Shown: positions 52,799-61,660, counted from the first letter of the stretch. The stretch: 64,000 nucleotides of DNA from Burkholderia sp. SRS-W-2-2016 (GCF_001931485.1 NZ_MSDV01000028.1:124001-188000); one strand, 5' to 3'. A program made the numbers and translations. Notes: generated by a model not told the origin, from the sequence alone.

Positions 52799-53812
52799 TT
52801 ACTGAGTGGTGATCTTTTCCCACGCGCCCGAGCGGCCCGAGCGGAATACCGCGTCGATCACGCGCATATTCGCGCGCGCGTCTTCGAGCGAATTGGCCTG
52901 CGGCGTACCGCTCAGGATCGCGTCGGCGAACGTCGCGGCCGCCACTCCATACTGATCGCAGGTCGGAATTTCCAGCCAGCGTTCGGTCAGGACGCCCTCG
53001 TCGCTACGCTCGCTCAGCAGCAGGCGACTCGGTCGATCGTTCGGCGCATTGAACGGAATTTCGACTTCGATCCGCCCTTTGTTGCCGTGGAACTGCATCC
53101 GCTGATACGGCTGCGTCTGTGTCGAATAAAAGAAACTCGCCTGCACGCCGTCGAAGTCCATCAGCACCGAACCGAGCCGGTCCACCTTGAATACCGGATC
53201 TTCATCGATCAGCGCGACTACTCGCGTCGGCTCGCGGCGCAGCGCGAAACGCGACGTCGTGATCGGATAACAACCGATATCGAGCAGACCGCCGCCGCCG
53301 AATTCCGGGCGGTTGCGGATATTGTCCGCGTTCGTGTTGTGATAAGTGAACGCGCCGGTCACGGCCCGCAATTCGCCGATCGCGCCGTCGTCGATCAGGC
53401 TGCGCACCTGCAACCATTGCGGGTGCGTGCGGACCATGAACGCTTCCTGAATGTAGCGGCCGGTGCGCTCGCGCGCGGCGATCAGTTGGTCGATCTCTTC
53501 AGCGTTCAGACCGAGCGGTTTTTCGCAGAGCACGTGCTTGCCGGCCTCGACGGCGCGGATCGTCCATTCGACGTGCACGTGATTGGGCAGCGGAATATAG
53601 ACCGCGTCGATTTCCGGGTCCGCCAGCAGTGCTTCGTAACTGTCGTATGCGACCGCCAGACCATATTTCGCCGCCGCTTCGCGTGCCTTCTCCGCGGAGC
53701 GCGAAGCAATGCCTTTTACCCGGCATTTGGGCGCGTGGTGCATCGGCACGACGACTTTGTCGTTGATCTTGGCGGCGCCCAGGATACCCCAGACGATTTC
53801 GTTCTTTGCCAT
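52799..53812 (-). CDS. Gfo/Idh/MocA-family oxidoreductase
   Basis: NAD(P)-dependent dehydrogenase, 337 residues from ATG 53812. The Rossmann motif is WGILGAAKIND at the N-terminus; the catalytic Lys is in GKHVLCEKPLG, and GGGLLDIGCYPI is typical of the C-terminal substrate domain. It resembles the D-xylose/glucose-fructose oxidoreductase and dihydrodiol dehydrogenase branch. It is on its own strand between the catabolic arm and a 7-bp repeat array. Sugar oxidation or dihydrodiol dehydrogenation downstream of the Rieske oxygenase are both possible; the sequence does not decide. Confidence 0.9.
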   Translation of the reverse strand: MAKNEIVWGILGAAKINDKVVVPMHHAPKCRVKGIASRSAEKAREAAAKYGLAVAYDSYEALLADPEIDAVYIPLPNHVHVEWTIRAVEAGKHVLCEKPLGLNAEEIDQLIAARERTGRYIQEAFMVRTHPQWLQVRSLIDDGAIGELRAVTGAFTYHNTNADNIRNRPEFGGGGLLDIGCYPITTSRFALRREPTRVVALIDEDPVFKVDRLGSVLMDFDGVQASFFYSTQTQPYQRMQFHGNKGRIEVEIPFNAPNDRPSRLLLSERSDEGVLTERWLEIPTCDQYGVAAATFADAILSGTPQANSLEDARANMRVIDAVFRSGRSGAWEKITTQ

Positions 53813-54372
53813 GCGATTCCTTTTCGATTGAGTATCCCAGCGGTCGAACGGCCTGAGCATTCGCGAGAACCGGCGAATCGGCGAATAAGGCAAATCGGCG
53901 AGTCCGCGCATTGGGAAAGGCGCTCAGTTTACACTCGGCTGCCCCGCTTCATGCGGGCAATCTGTATAGCGATGGTCGCTTCCTCATCGACGAGGATCGA
54001 ACGTTCGAGGTGGCGTAGAGATGATGAATTTGCAGCGGCGCGCTCGCGAGTCCTTCGACAATACGGGCGGCGTAGGCCTGTCTGGTGAACTCTGGCCAGC
54101 TTCTTCAATTCATCGAGCTCCGGAGCAGGCTCTTGCCGAAGAGCCGCTATTGGGAAACGATGCACGCGCTTGTTTCGTGTTGAAGCCGGACTAGCCAGGC
54201 GCCGTCGATGCCCGCGCGAACGTGAGACGTAGGGCGTAGTGCGTAGGGCGTAGTGCGTAGTGCGTAGTGCGTAGTGCGTAGTGCGTAGGGCGTAGGGCGT
54301 AGGGCGTAGGGCGTAGGGCGTAGGGCGTAGGGCGTGGGTCATGGGGCGGTAACGACCGCCCCTCCCTCACTG
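53813..54372. other. 560-base gap with repeat and degraded-looking sequence
   Basis: Besides the 7-bp repeat array (listed separately) the gap holds only short frames. A minus-strand frame of 137 codons spans 54342-53929, but its N-terminal part is produced by the repeat itself. The rest lacks a recognisable fold, so it may be a decayed small gene. No clear promoter or RNA gene. Confidence 0.5.
54227..54338. repeat. Heptanucleotide tandem repeat array (GCGTAGK)n
   Basis: About sixteen copies of a 7-bp unit, GCGTAGG or GCGTAGT, run without interruption over 112 bases (the first begins ACGTAGG and the last reads GCGTGGG). Variants are grouped, T-type units in the middle and G-type toward the right, suggesting recent slippage expansion. 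It lies between the oxidoreductase and the second GntR gene and is not a CRISPR (no spacers). Confidence 0.92.
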
Positions 54373-55119
54373 CTAGCCCGCGTTATCCTGCGGCGCCAAC
54401 GCGCCGCTATTGCCCGCGCCGGAAAAGTCCGCCGCCACAGGCGCCGCGGTACTGAAGTACTCCGGCGGCAACGTCGCCAGAAACTCCGAAAAGCCCGCCG
54501 CGCCGACCGGCGCGTGTTCCATCATCAGCGTTTGCGCGGCCGCTTCGTCGCCCGACAGCAGCGCGTCGCCGAGCTTGCGATGCTCTTCGAGCGCCTTCGC
54601 GCGACGCACCGGCGTCAAGAACAGCTTGGGCCGGTAACGGCCGATCAGCCTGCGAATCGAGCGGATCTGATCGGCCAGATATTCGTTGTGGCACGCCGCG
54701 TAGATGACGTCGTGAAACACCTCGTTGGCCTTTGCGAAGCCCCGGCCGTCGCCTGCTTCGAGTGCTTCGACACCCGCGTTGATCGCGCGCGTCAGCGCAT
54801 CGCGTTGCGTGTCGTTCATCCGCCGCGCCGCGAGCTTCGCCGACACCGCCTCCATTTCGCCGAGCAATTCCAGCATCTCGCGCAGTTGCGGCACGGTCAT
54901 CTTGGCGACGAACACGCCCTGGCGCGGCACGATCTGCACGAGGCTCTGCGCGGCCAGCTGCTGCAGCGCCTCGCGCACGGGAGTACGGGACACGCCGAAA
55001 CGCGCGGCCAGCGCACGCTCGTCCATCGATGCACCCGGCGGCAACTCGCCCTGTTCTATTTCTGTTTCGAGAATCGATTTGATCTCGGTCGAGCGGCTCG
55101 GTCTCGGAACCTGATTCAT
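54373..55119 (-). CDS. GntR-family regulator, FCD subfamily (paralogue)
   Basis: 248-residue transcription factor with winged helix (DERALAARFGVSRTPVREAL) and FCD domain, whose metal His are visible in NEVFHDVIYA and LMMEHAPVG. ATG 55119 is preferred over earlier non-ATG starts. It shares the helix-turn-helix and the C-terminal GFSEFLA segment with the GntR at 46002. It lies leftward, next to a porin and MFS transporter, and probably governs uptake of the aromatic or its products. The stop directly abuts the repeat array. Confidence 0.92.
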   Translation of the reverse strand: MNQVPRPSRSTEIKSILETEIEQGELPPGASMDERALAARFGVSRTPVREALQQLAAQSLVQIVPRQGVFVAKMTVPQLREMLELLGEMEAVSAKLAARRMNDTQRDALTRAINAGVEALEAGDGRGFAKANEVFHDVIYAACHNEYLADQIRSIRRLIGRYRPKLFLTPVRRAKALEEHRKLGDALLSGDEAAAQTLMMEHAPVGAAGFSEFLATLPPEYFSTAAPVAADFSGAGNSGALAPQDNAG

Positions 55120-55478
55120 CGTTAGTCCTGCCTGGGGTAGTGATATTGAATTTGTCGTCGAATGCGCGGGGCGGGCCGGACCGCGCGGGCTGCGCCGAAA
55201 TCCCCGCGCCGCCCGCAAAACGCGGACCCAGCACACCGGAAGCATTCTAGCCAACACCAATCATACCTTGTTGGCATATTCGATCGACAGCCGCCGCATA
55301 CGTGTCCGAGCCGGGACACGCATGCGCGGCGCGGGGGCTGAAGCGGCCCCGGTATTTCGCCCAATATCTGGCCTGATCCCTGGCCTGATTCCCTGGCCTG
55401 ATTCCCTGGCCTGATTCCCTGGCCTGATCCCTGGCCTGATCCCTGGCCCGAACCTGACCTGATACCTGGGCCCAGCAC
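55120..55478. other. Intergenic region between GntR and porin genes
   Basis: The GntR-proximal half carries an AT-richer promoter-like part with TTGGCATA at 55271-55278 and an inverted CCAACACCAA at 55251-55260, the latter a possible operator. The porin-proximal half is a 12-13-bp repeat array. No gene was recognised. Confidence 0.5.
55369..55468. repeat. 12-13-bp tandem repeat array after the porin gene
   Basis: Six units, TGGCCTGATCCC (12 bp) or TGGCCTGATTCCC (13 bp), run from 55369 to 55443 and then decay to 55468. Units of 12 and 13 alternate in blocks. It lies immediately downstream of the porin stop, so it would be part of its 3' untranslated region. Confidence 0.9.
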
Positions 55479-56573
55479 TTAGAACAGGTGACGAATCCCG
55501 AGCTGCACCGCGGCCTGATTGCTGTTCGACGAATAGCCGACCGTCGTCGCCGGGGTCACGACGAGGAAGTTGCCGGCCTTGCCCGCGCCCGCGAACGCAT
55601 GCTGGTAGGTGCCGAACAGATACACGTCGGTGCGTTTCGACAACCGGTAATCGACGCCCGCGCTGCCGATATGGAACTTGCCGTTGCGCTGGTCGACGTA
55701 CGCATAGCCGACGCCGGTATTCAGGAACGGCGAGAACTGGTAGGTCACGCCGCCTTCGAACACGTGCGTGAGCAGCGCGCCGCCGCCGAGCGTCGGCGTC
55801 GCATTGGTGTACGTGTACATCGCGTTGACCGCGGCGCTGCCGAACTGCACGCGGCCGGCGACCGCCGCGGTCTCGATCGATTTCGCGTTCAGCGCGATCT
55901 GCGCGAGCGTGCCGTTGGCGCCGTCGGTTTTCGTGTACGCGGCCGCCAGCGAGAACGGCAGCGTCGGATTGCCGGTCGGCGCATAGCTGATCCCCGCGCT
56001 GTATACGCGCGGATTGTTCGGCGCGCCCGCAAACGAGCCGGCCACGTTGCTGAAGCCGTACATCGCGCCGACCGTGAAGCCGCCGAGCGACGGCGACTTG
56101 TACTTGATCGCGTTGTTGACCGGCTCGCCGGCCACGCGGTCGACGTCGTATGCAAGGTGGAACGAGTACGACGGCGCGAACTGCGCGACGTTCGAATACA
56201 TCGTCACGAAGTCATAGATGAAGTCGTAGTCGTGACCGGCCGTCAACGTGCCGAAGCGGTCGCTGGACAGGCCCACGTACGCGCGCCGGCCGAACAGCGC
56301 GCCGCCGTTGCTGAGCTTGCCGGTGCTCAGGTCGAAACCGTTTTCGAGCGTGAATACCGCGCGCAGTCCGCCGCCGAGGTCTTCCACGCCGCGCAGACCG
56401 AAGCGGCTCGCCTGGTTGATCCCGCTATCCAGCTTCACGTTGCTGGAGCCACCCTGATTGCTGATGTAGGTGATCCCGGTGCTGATGATGCCGTACAGCG
56501 TGACGCTGCTCTGCGCGTGCGCGGCCCCGGTCATGGCCAGCGTCATTGCCCCAACTGCGGTCAGTCTCTTCAC
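55479..56573 (-). CDS. Outer-membrane porin (OmpC-like)
   Basis: 364-residue classical porin with a Sec signal (MKRLTAVGAMTLAMTGAAHA) followed by QSSVTLYGI, RFGLRGVEDLGGGLR and GALFGRRAYVGLS, and a terminal RHLF with the final Phe. A trimeric 16-stranded barrel in the outer membrane is expected. It differs considerably from the porin at 8786. Direct repeats of AATACCAC precede it. Its place between the second GntR and an MFS carrier suggests a role in uptake of the aromatic substrate; this is inference. Confidence 0.94.
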   Translation of the reverse strand: MKRLTAVGAMTLAMTGAAHAQSSVTLYGIISTGITYISNQGGSSNVKLDSGINQASRFGLRGVEDLGGGLRAVFTLENGFDLSTGKLSNGGALFGRRAYVGLSSDRFGTLTAGHDYDFIYDFVTMYSNVAQFAPSYSFHLAYDVDRVAGEPVNNAIKYKSPSLGGFTVGAMYGFSNVAGSFAGAPNNPRVYSAGISYAPTGNPTLPFSLAAAYTKTDGANGTLAQIALNAKSIETAAVAGRVQFGSAAVNAMYTYTNATPTLGGGALLTHVFEGGVTYQFSPFLNTGVGYAYVDQRNGKFHIGSAGVDYRLSKRTDVYLFGTYQHAFAGAGKAGNFLVVTPATTVGYSSNSNQAAVQLGIRHLF

Positions 56574-56975
56574 GTCTATCTCCTTATGAATACCACACTA
56601 CTTTTAATAAATACCACGTTGTTTTTTACAGATACTAATTGCGCTTTTTGGCATTTATAATTCGGGTTTACGCGTTCCACGAGGTCGTGAGAGCGGGCAG
56701 CCGGCGGGCAGCGATTTTTTGCGTGACGAGCGCGGGCGGCGGCCGTCGGCGGCGGACGAACGCCGGCCACGGCCGTCGCAGGCCGCCGCCGTCTTGCCAC
56801 GCGCAAAGGCGGACCACGGGCGGGCCTATGGAAAGAACCTAGGGAAAGAGATCGGAATCAGGCCGCGCGGCGGACGCCGGGGCCGGTACTGGAAGATGCC
56901 GCGAGCGCTAGCGAAAGCGCCCGCGACGAGCAGAAACACCCGCGGAAGCGGCCGGGACCGGCCGCTCCGCGCGGC
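56574..56975. promoter_or_regulatory. Upstream region of the porin with direct repeats
   Basis: The first 80 bases are strikingly AT-rich and hold two AATACCAC direct repeats at 56589-56596 and 56610-56617, 21 bases (two helical turns) apart. TTGGCATT occurs at 56648-56655. The remaining 300 bases are GC-rich, without a recognised gene. Confidence 0.5.
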
Positions 56976-58376
56976 TTAGCGCCGCCGCATATGGCGCGAC
57001 GCGAGGAAGTAATGCAGTGCGGCCCACGCGAGCACCACGGTCAAGGTGAGCATCGCGTAGCGCACGCCGACCGCCGACGCATCGCGGCACGCCAGCGCAA
57101 TCGGATCGGTCACCGCCGCTGCCGCGCCGTGCGCCGCGTGCGCGCCGCCGCCCTGGCCGCTGCACATCAGCCGATAGTCGCCGCCGGAGAATGCCCGCGC
57201 CGCGAAGCGGTCGCTCAGGAAGCCGATCGTCGCCGGCCCGAAGCCCTGGCCGATCAGGTTCATCAGCAGAAACACGATCGCCGCCGCGGTGGCGCGCATG
57301 CGCGGCTCGACCAGACCGTGCACGATCGCGAAGGTCGGCCCGTTCCACACGTTCAGCAGCAGCGTCGCGACGAACAGCAAACCGACGCCGAGCGGCCAGT
57401 CGTGCTGCAGGAACGCGAGCACCATCAGCGGAAAGCCGGCGAACGTGCCGAGCGCCGGCACCCATGCATACCAGCGACGGTCGCGGGAACTCGCCCAGTC
57501 CGCCGAATAGCCGCCGAGCGTATTGCCCAGAATCCCGCCGATCCCCACCACGAGGCCGAAGATCAGCCCGGCCTGCGCGAAGCCCATCCCGTACACGCGC
57601 ACCAGGTATACCGGGATGAACATGTTGATCCCGTACTGCGCGAACGCGCCGACCACGGTACCGAGCAGCATCTGCACGAACACCTTGCTCGACATCAGCA
57701 GCGCCAGCACTTTTTTCAGCGGCGGCACCTCCTGCGAGACCAGCTTCAGGTCGGGCTCGGCGCCGCCGCGCTTCGGTTCGCGCAGCGTCAACCAGGTCAG
57801 CAGGCCGAAGATCAGGCCCGGCAGACCGACCACGAAAAACACCGGCCGCCAGCCCAGATGCTGGACCACCCAGCCGCCGCCCAACGCACCGGCGATCACG
57901 CCGATCGGCGGGCCGAGCGCGTAGATCGCGAGCGCGCTCGCGCGCCGCGCCGGCGGAAACTGATCGGCGATCAGAGAATGCGCGGTCGGCGTGCTGCCCG
58001 CCTCGCCGACGCCGACGCCGAGCCGGTACAGCAGCAACTGCCAGTAGGTGCCGGCGGTGCCGCACAGCGCGGTCATCGCGGACCACGCGACGATCGAAAT
58101 CGAGATCAGCACGACCCGGTTGAAGCGCTCGGCGAGCCGCGCGATCGGGATGCCGAGCGTGGTGTAGAAGATCGAAAACGCGAGCCCGCCAAGCAGACCC
58201 AGCTGGAAATCGGTCAGGTTCATTTCGACCTTGATCGCCTGACCCACGACCGCGATGATGATCCGGTCGACGAAGCTCGACGCGTATACCAGGATCAGCA
58301 AGAGCAGGAACCATCGTCGATACCAACTGCCGCCGACCTTACCCGCCCGCACATTCAGGCTGGTGAGCTCTTCCAT
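56976..58376 (-). CDS. MFS transporter (spinster/aromatic-acid-type)
   Basis: Secondary transporter of the inner membrane, 466 residues with about twelve hydrophobic segments. ATG 58376 follows AGGAG by eight bases; the frame runs further upstream but without support. Motif A-like LGIPIARLAERFNR follows segment 2 and GVGVGEAGSTPTAHSLIAD is characteristic of the spinster-like/phthalate-type MFS branch. The neighbouring porin, GntR and ring-cleavage genes suggest import of a carboxylated aromatic or an intermediate. Proton symport is assumed from the family. Confidence 0.92.
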   Translation of the reverse strand: MEELTSLNVRAGKVGGSWYRRWFLLLLILVYASSFVDRIIIAVVGQAIKVEMNLTDFQLGLLGGLAFSIFYTTLGIPIARLAERFNRVVLISISIVAWSAMTALCGTAGTYWQLLLYRLGVGVGEAGSTPTAHSLIADQFPPARRASALAIYALGPPIGVIAGALGGGWVVQHLGWRPVFFVVGLPGLIFGLLTWLTLREPKRGGAEPDLKLVSQEVPPLKKVLALLMSSKVFVQMLLGTVVGAFAQYGINMFIPVYLVRVYGMGFAQAGLIFGLVVGIGGILGNTLGGYSADWASSRDRRWYAWVPALGTFAGFPLMVLAFLQHDWPLGVGLLFVATLLLNVWNGPTFAIVHGLVEPRMRATAAAIVFLLMNLIGQGFGPATIGFLSDRFAARAFSGGDYRLMCSGQGGGAHAAHGAAAAVTDPIALACRDASAVGVRYAMLTLTVVLAWAALHYFLASRHMRRR

Positions 58377-58868
58377 TTCATCGTCTCCTGTGTGTTTCCG
58401 CCGCGAGCGCCGGGCGGACGCCGGCGCGAGCCGAGCGTCGCAGCTGATTAATTGGACCAAATGCCGCTTTAAATATGCCACAAACGTCTCGTGGAATTTT
58501 TTCTGATTCTGAGCCATAAGCCCCTGACGCGCAAGGAAATCGGCCGCCATGCTCATCATCGTTTTCACCTAGCGGCGGAAATGGCTTGGCGTGTCTTGCG
58601 GCGAGCGCGTTGTATCGACCGTTGGTATACGCGTGGGCGTCGCAAGACTTGCTGACAGCTAGCCGGAAACGAGCGGGCCGGTTTGCGAAGCATGCGAAAA
58701 ATACCAGCGACGCCGGCCGTTACGCCGGCTGAAAAGCCCCGTCCCAGCGAAGAAAACGCGCTCCTATACTCGTTCGTGTACGGCCCCGTGATGCTCCGTA
58801 CTGCCATGTAAAGTCACGCCGCAAAGTCACGAACCGGGCGTCGCCCGACGCCGCAAGGAGTGCCGAAC
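58377..58868. other. 492-base divergent region, MFS / small secreted protein
   Basis: No gene recognised. GTTGGTATAC occurs at 58621-58630, similar to a sequence upstream of the first GntR gene. The right end holds the AAGGAG Shine-Dalgarno of the DUF4148-like gene. Confidence 0.45.
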
Positions 58869-59120
58869 ATGAAGACGACTTTGAAGATCTGCGCGGTCGC
58901 AGTCGCGCTCGCGCCGGTGGCGACGCTATCGGTCGCGCAAACCAGCAGTCAGGGCGCGACGACGCGTCAGCAGGTACGGCAGGAGGTGGTCGATCTGACC
59001 GCCGTCGGCTATTACCCGATCGATTGGGTGCATTACCCGGAAAGCGTGCTCGCCGCGAAGCAGCGGCTCGACGCGAAACGCGCCGCGCAGGGTCAGGAGG
59101 GGCAGCCGCGATATCAATAG
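58869..59120 (+). CDS. Small secreted protein, DUF4148-like
   Basis: 83-residue exported protein of unknown function. ATG 58869 is used because AAGGAG lies eight bases upstream; the GTG nine bases earlier overlaps the Shine-Dalgarno. A signal peptide ends near SVA-Q; the mature part includes QVRQEVVDLTAVGYYPIDW, which fits the DUF4148 pattern seen also at 30186-30533. No operon partner. Confidence 0.78.
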   Translation: MKTTLKICAVAVALAPVATLSVAQTSSQGATTRQQVRQEVVDLTAVGYYPIDWVHYPESVLAAKQRLDAKRAAQGQEGQPRYQ

Positions 59121-59205
59121 CGGCCGTTGCGTTGAATAAGGTGGCCGCCGCCGCGGCCACCGGATGACGCTGTGAGTGGTGAGTCGATCGCGGATCGCGA
59201 TCGAT

Positions 59206-59595
59206 TTACTTCAGTGCCCCTTCGGCGACCAGCACTTCGTGCGCCGCCTTGAATGCGCTGAGGCCGTGCGGAATGCCGGAATAGGCGGTTGCGTGCAGCA
59301 GTGTCGCCTTGATTTCGTCGACGCTCACGCCGTTGTTGAGCGCGCCTTTTACATGCAGCTTCAGTTCGTTGGTGTGGCCGGCGGCAGTGAGCATCGCAAG
59401 ATTGAGCAGGCTGCGCGTTTTGCGGTCGAGCGTCTCGTCGCCCCACGCCCAGCCCCACGCCCATGCGGTGGTCGCGCGCTGGAACGACATCATGAACGCG
59501 TCGGCTTTCTCCATCGATGCATCCACATACTCCGCGCCGAGTACTTCGCGGCGAATCGGCAAACCTTTGTTGAACAGTGCGTCGTCTTCATTCAC
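59206..59595 (-). CDS. Carboxymuconolactone-decarboxylase-family protein (PcaC-like)
   Basis: 129-residue member of the CMD/AhpD-like family. GTG 59595 is preceded by GGGAG at seven bases. The DRKTRSLLNLAMLTA helix and LKLHVKGALNNGVSVDEIKA and HATAYSGIPHGLSAFK segments match PcaC-type gamma-carboxymuconolactone decarboxylases, which lack the AhpD CxxC. No other beta-ketoadipate gene is present, so its role in the adjacent aromatic locus is uncertain. Confidence 0.87.
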   Translation of the reverse strand: MNEDDALFNKGLPIRREVLGAEYVDASMEKADAFMMSFQRATTAWAWGWAWGDETLDRKTRSLLNLAMLTAAGHTNELKLHVKGALNNGVSVDEIKATLLHATAYSGIPHGLSAFKAAHEVLVAEGALK

Positions 59596-59795
59596 GATGA
59601 AACTCCCATTTTTGACCGCGTAGCGGTGTCTACGCGGGACAGTGTTGCGTTTGACCGGAAAGTGCGTTGATGGTGTTCAGCGCGCTTCATTAGCGATTCT
59701 AGTAGCAACTGAAAGCAGGCCTTCGTGACGCAGAGGCCTCCATTCCACAGATGGTTCACGATTCGAAAAAAATGCCGCGACGGGCGGCATTTGGC

Positions 59796-60428
59796 TTATC
59801 TGGCGTCGTTATAGACCGTCGCGCGCGAGACGCCCAGATGCTGGGCGACTGTTTCCATCGAGCGCCGCAGGTCGAGATAGCCCTCCTCTCTCAGCGCCTG
59901 CATCAACGCCCGGCGCTGGTCGGTGCGGAGCGCTTGCGGCGTGGTCGCGAGACCGACCGCGAACCGGTCGATCCGCTCGCGCAGCGACTCCGCGCCCGAC
60001 CGCTCCAGCGATTCGTTGACGCCGTCTGTTTTAAGCGCGGAAAACTGTTCGAGCATGTTGGCCATGCCGCGGAACAGCGTCACGTCGACATTCAGGCACA
60101 GCGCGGCGATGTAGTGTCCATCCGAATCCTTGATGCCAATCGACGTGCTTTTGGCCTGGCGGCCATCCGCGAAACGATTGGCGTAGTTCGCCAGCACTTG
60201 CGGGTAGCCGGCATCGGCGATGCGCGCGAGGCCGAGTTCGGTCGCCGGATCGCCGACCTGCCGTCCGGACAGGTTGTTGTGAATCGAGAGAATCGCGTTC
60301 TTCGGATGCAGCAGATCGTGGACCACAACCTCGGTAAAAGGCGCGAGTGTTTCGCCCAGACCCGCGGCAATGTGCTTGACCTGATCGAGGATTGTCTGCT
60401 GCTCGCGGGTGAGTTTGCGCTTGGCCAT
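59796..60428 (-). CDS. YheO-like PAS/helix-turn-helix transcriptional regulator
   Basis: 210-residue DNA-binding protein with an N-terminal YheO-like PAS domain (IAAGLGETLAPFTEVVVHDL and SIHNNLSGRQVGDPA) and a C-terminal helix-turn-helix (SMETVAQHLGVSRATVYNDA). Such proteins often control neighbouring amino-acid catabolic genes. It is divergent from the ornithine-cyclodeaminase-like/ammonia-lyase operon, and an inverted repeat overlaps that operon's promoter, so it probably regulates it. Confidence 0.88.
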   Translation of the reverse strand: MAKRKLTREQQTILDQVKHIAAGLGETLAPFTEVVVHDLLHPKNAILSIHNNLSGRQVGDPATELGLARIADAGYPQVLANYANRFADGRQAKSTSIGIKDSDGHYIAALCLNVDVTLFRGMANMLEQFSALKTDGVNESLERSGAESLRERIDRFAVGLATTPQALRTDQRRALMQALREEGYLDLRRSMETVAQHLGVSRATVYNDAR

Positions 60429-60594
60429 TGGACGATTTATCCAGAATTTTTCGCATTGTATAGGCTCTTTGCCAGTCGCGCGCGCGGAAAATTGTCGCCT
60501 GGTGATCGCGTGGAGGGCGGAAATCAGCCGTGATTATGCGAATATTGGTTCAGCGTGAGCCGAACGGGCTTTCCACCTACCCGGCACGAGCGCC

Positions 60595-60623
60595 TTGATA
60601 TTTCGTCCATATTTGGACATAAT
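60595..60623 (+). promoter_or_regulatory. Promoter with operator dyad upstream of the hydroxyaspartate-type operon
   Basis: TTGATA (60595-60600) and CATAAT (60618-60623, five of six) with 17-base spacing form a good sigma-70 promoter. The spacer is filled by the inverted repeat GTCCA-TATT-TGGAC (60605-60618), a likely regulator site. The first gene's ATG lies about 40 bases downstream. Confidence 0.7.
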
Positions 60624-60664
60624 GTATATCCTGCCGAGCCGTCCAACTGGGAACCCTTAAGACC

Positions 60665-61636
60665 ATGCCGACCGATGCAAAGCTGCTCCTTCTCGACCGC
60701 GATGTAGTAGAACCCGCTCTGCAAGCCGGGCAGGTCATGGCCGCGGTTCGCGAAGCATTCATTCTGCACAGCCAACGAGCCGGACGGATTTTCCCCGTCG
60801 TGCGCGAGAAGCTGCATACGGGTGCCGTGTTCGGCATCAAGTCCGGCGACGTCGCGAGCCGGAACCTCCTCGGCTTTAAAGCGGCCGGATTCTGGCCGGC
60901 CAACCGGGGCGCCGGCGGCGAGCCGCATCAAGCGACCATTGCGCTGTTCGACCCTGCAACGGGCCGCCCGCTGTGCATCATGGACGGCAACGCGATTACC
61001 ACCGCGCGCACCGGCGCCGCCGGCGGTTTAGGGCTGCAGCAACTCGCGCGACCGGACAGTTCGCGGATCTGCGTATTCGGTACCGGCGTTCAGGCGAGGG
61101 TTCAGCTTCAATATGCACTGAAACTTCTGCCCCAACGTTGCACGGTTCAATACGTGAACGTCACCGGTGAGACCGACCCCGCGTTCGAAGCCGCTTTTCA
61201 CGACCGCTGCGCAATCGGCGTTGCAAAAGATCGCAACGCCGCCGTTGCTAACAGCGATGTCGTGATCACCGCGACGCCGGGCGGCGGTGCGTTGTTCGAC
61301 GCCGATGCGGTGCAGCCGGGCACGCACCTGACCTGCGTGGGCGCCGATACCGACGGCAAGCGCGAACTGCCTGACGGAGTGCTGCAACGGGCGCGCATTT
61401 TCGTCGACGACGAGGTTCAGGCGCGCGGCATCGGCGAATGCCAGTGGGCTGCGTCGTTGGCGTGCGCGGAAATCGGCGACCTGCTTGCCGGTACGATCTC
61501 CTTCGAGCGCGCCGCGACCGACATCACCGTGTTCGATATGACCGGCCTTGCACTACAGGACCTCACTGTTGCAGAGTTTCTCTATCGGCATGCGCAGACA
61601 GAGCGTCTCGGCACGTCCATCGCATGGCCCTGGTAA
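60665..61636 (+). CDS. Ornithine cyclodeaminase-family reductase, iminosuccinate reductase (BhcD/EutC)-like
   Basis: 323-residue NAD(P)-dependent enzyme of the ornithine cyclodeaminase/mu-crystallin family. The nucleotide motif is ICVFGTGVQARVQ; KAAGFWPANR and NAITTARTGAAGG line the substrate site. The next gene encodes a fold-II PLP ammonia-lyase. This pair matches BhcD with BhcB (or EutC with EutB), in which a beta-hydroxyaspartate dehydratase forms iminosuccinate and the reductase converts it to L-aspartate. No other beta-hydroxyaspartate-cycle or ectoine gene is visible. It is distinct from the SbnB homologue at 26960; a true ornithine cyclodeaminase is less likely in this context. Confidence 0.82.
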   Translation: MPTDAKLLLLDRDVVEPALQAGQVMAAVREAFILHSQRAGRIFPVVREKLHTGAVFGIKSGDVASRNLLGFKAAGFWPANRGAGGEPHQATIALFDPATGRPLCIMDGNAITTARTGAAGGLGLQQLARPDSSRICVFGTGVQARVQLQYALKLLPQRCTVQYVNVTGETDPAFEAAFHDRCAIGVAKDRNAAVANSDVVITATPGGGALFDADAVQPGTHLTCVGADTDGKRELPDGVLQRARIFVDDEVQARGIGECQWAASLACAEIGDLLAGTISFERAATDITVFDMTGLALQDLTVAEFLYRHAQTERLGTSIAWPW

Positions 61637-61660
61637 ATCAAATCCACTTTCGAGTCCGAC

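Noticed and set aside
54227..54338. Possible CRISPR array
   Set aside because: Units are directly adjacent with no spacers, and there are no cas genes.
53929..54342. 137-codon minus-strand frame next to the heptamer array
   Set aside because: Its first third is generated by the 7-bp repeat, and the rest shows no fold or Shine-Dalgarno; reported as gap content, not as a gene.
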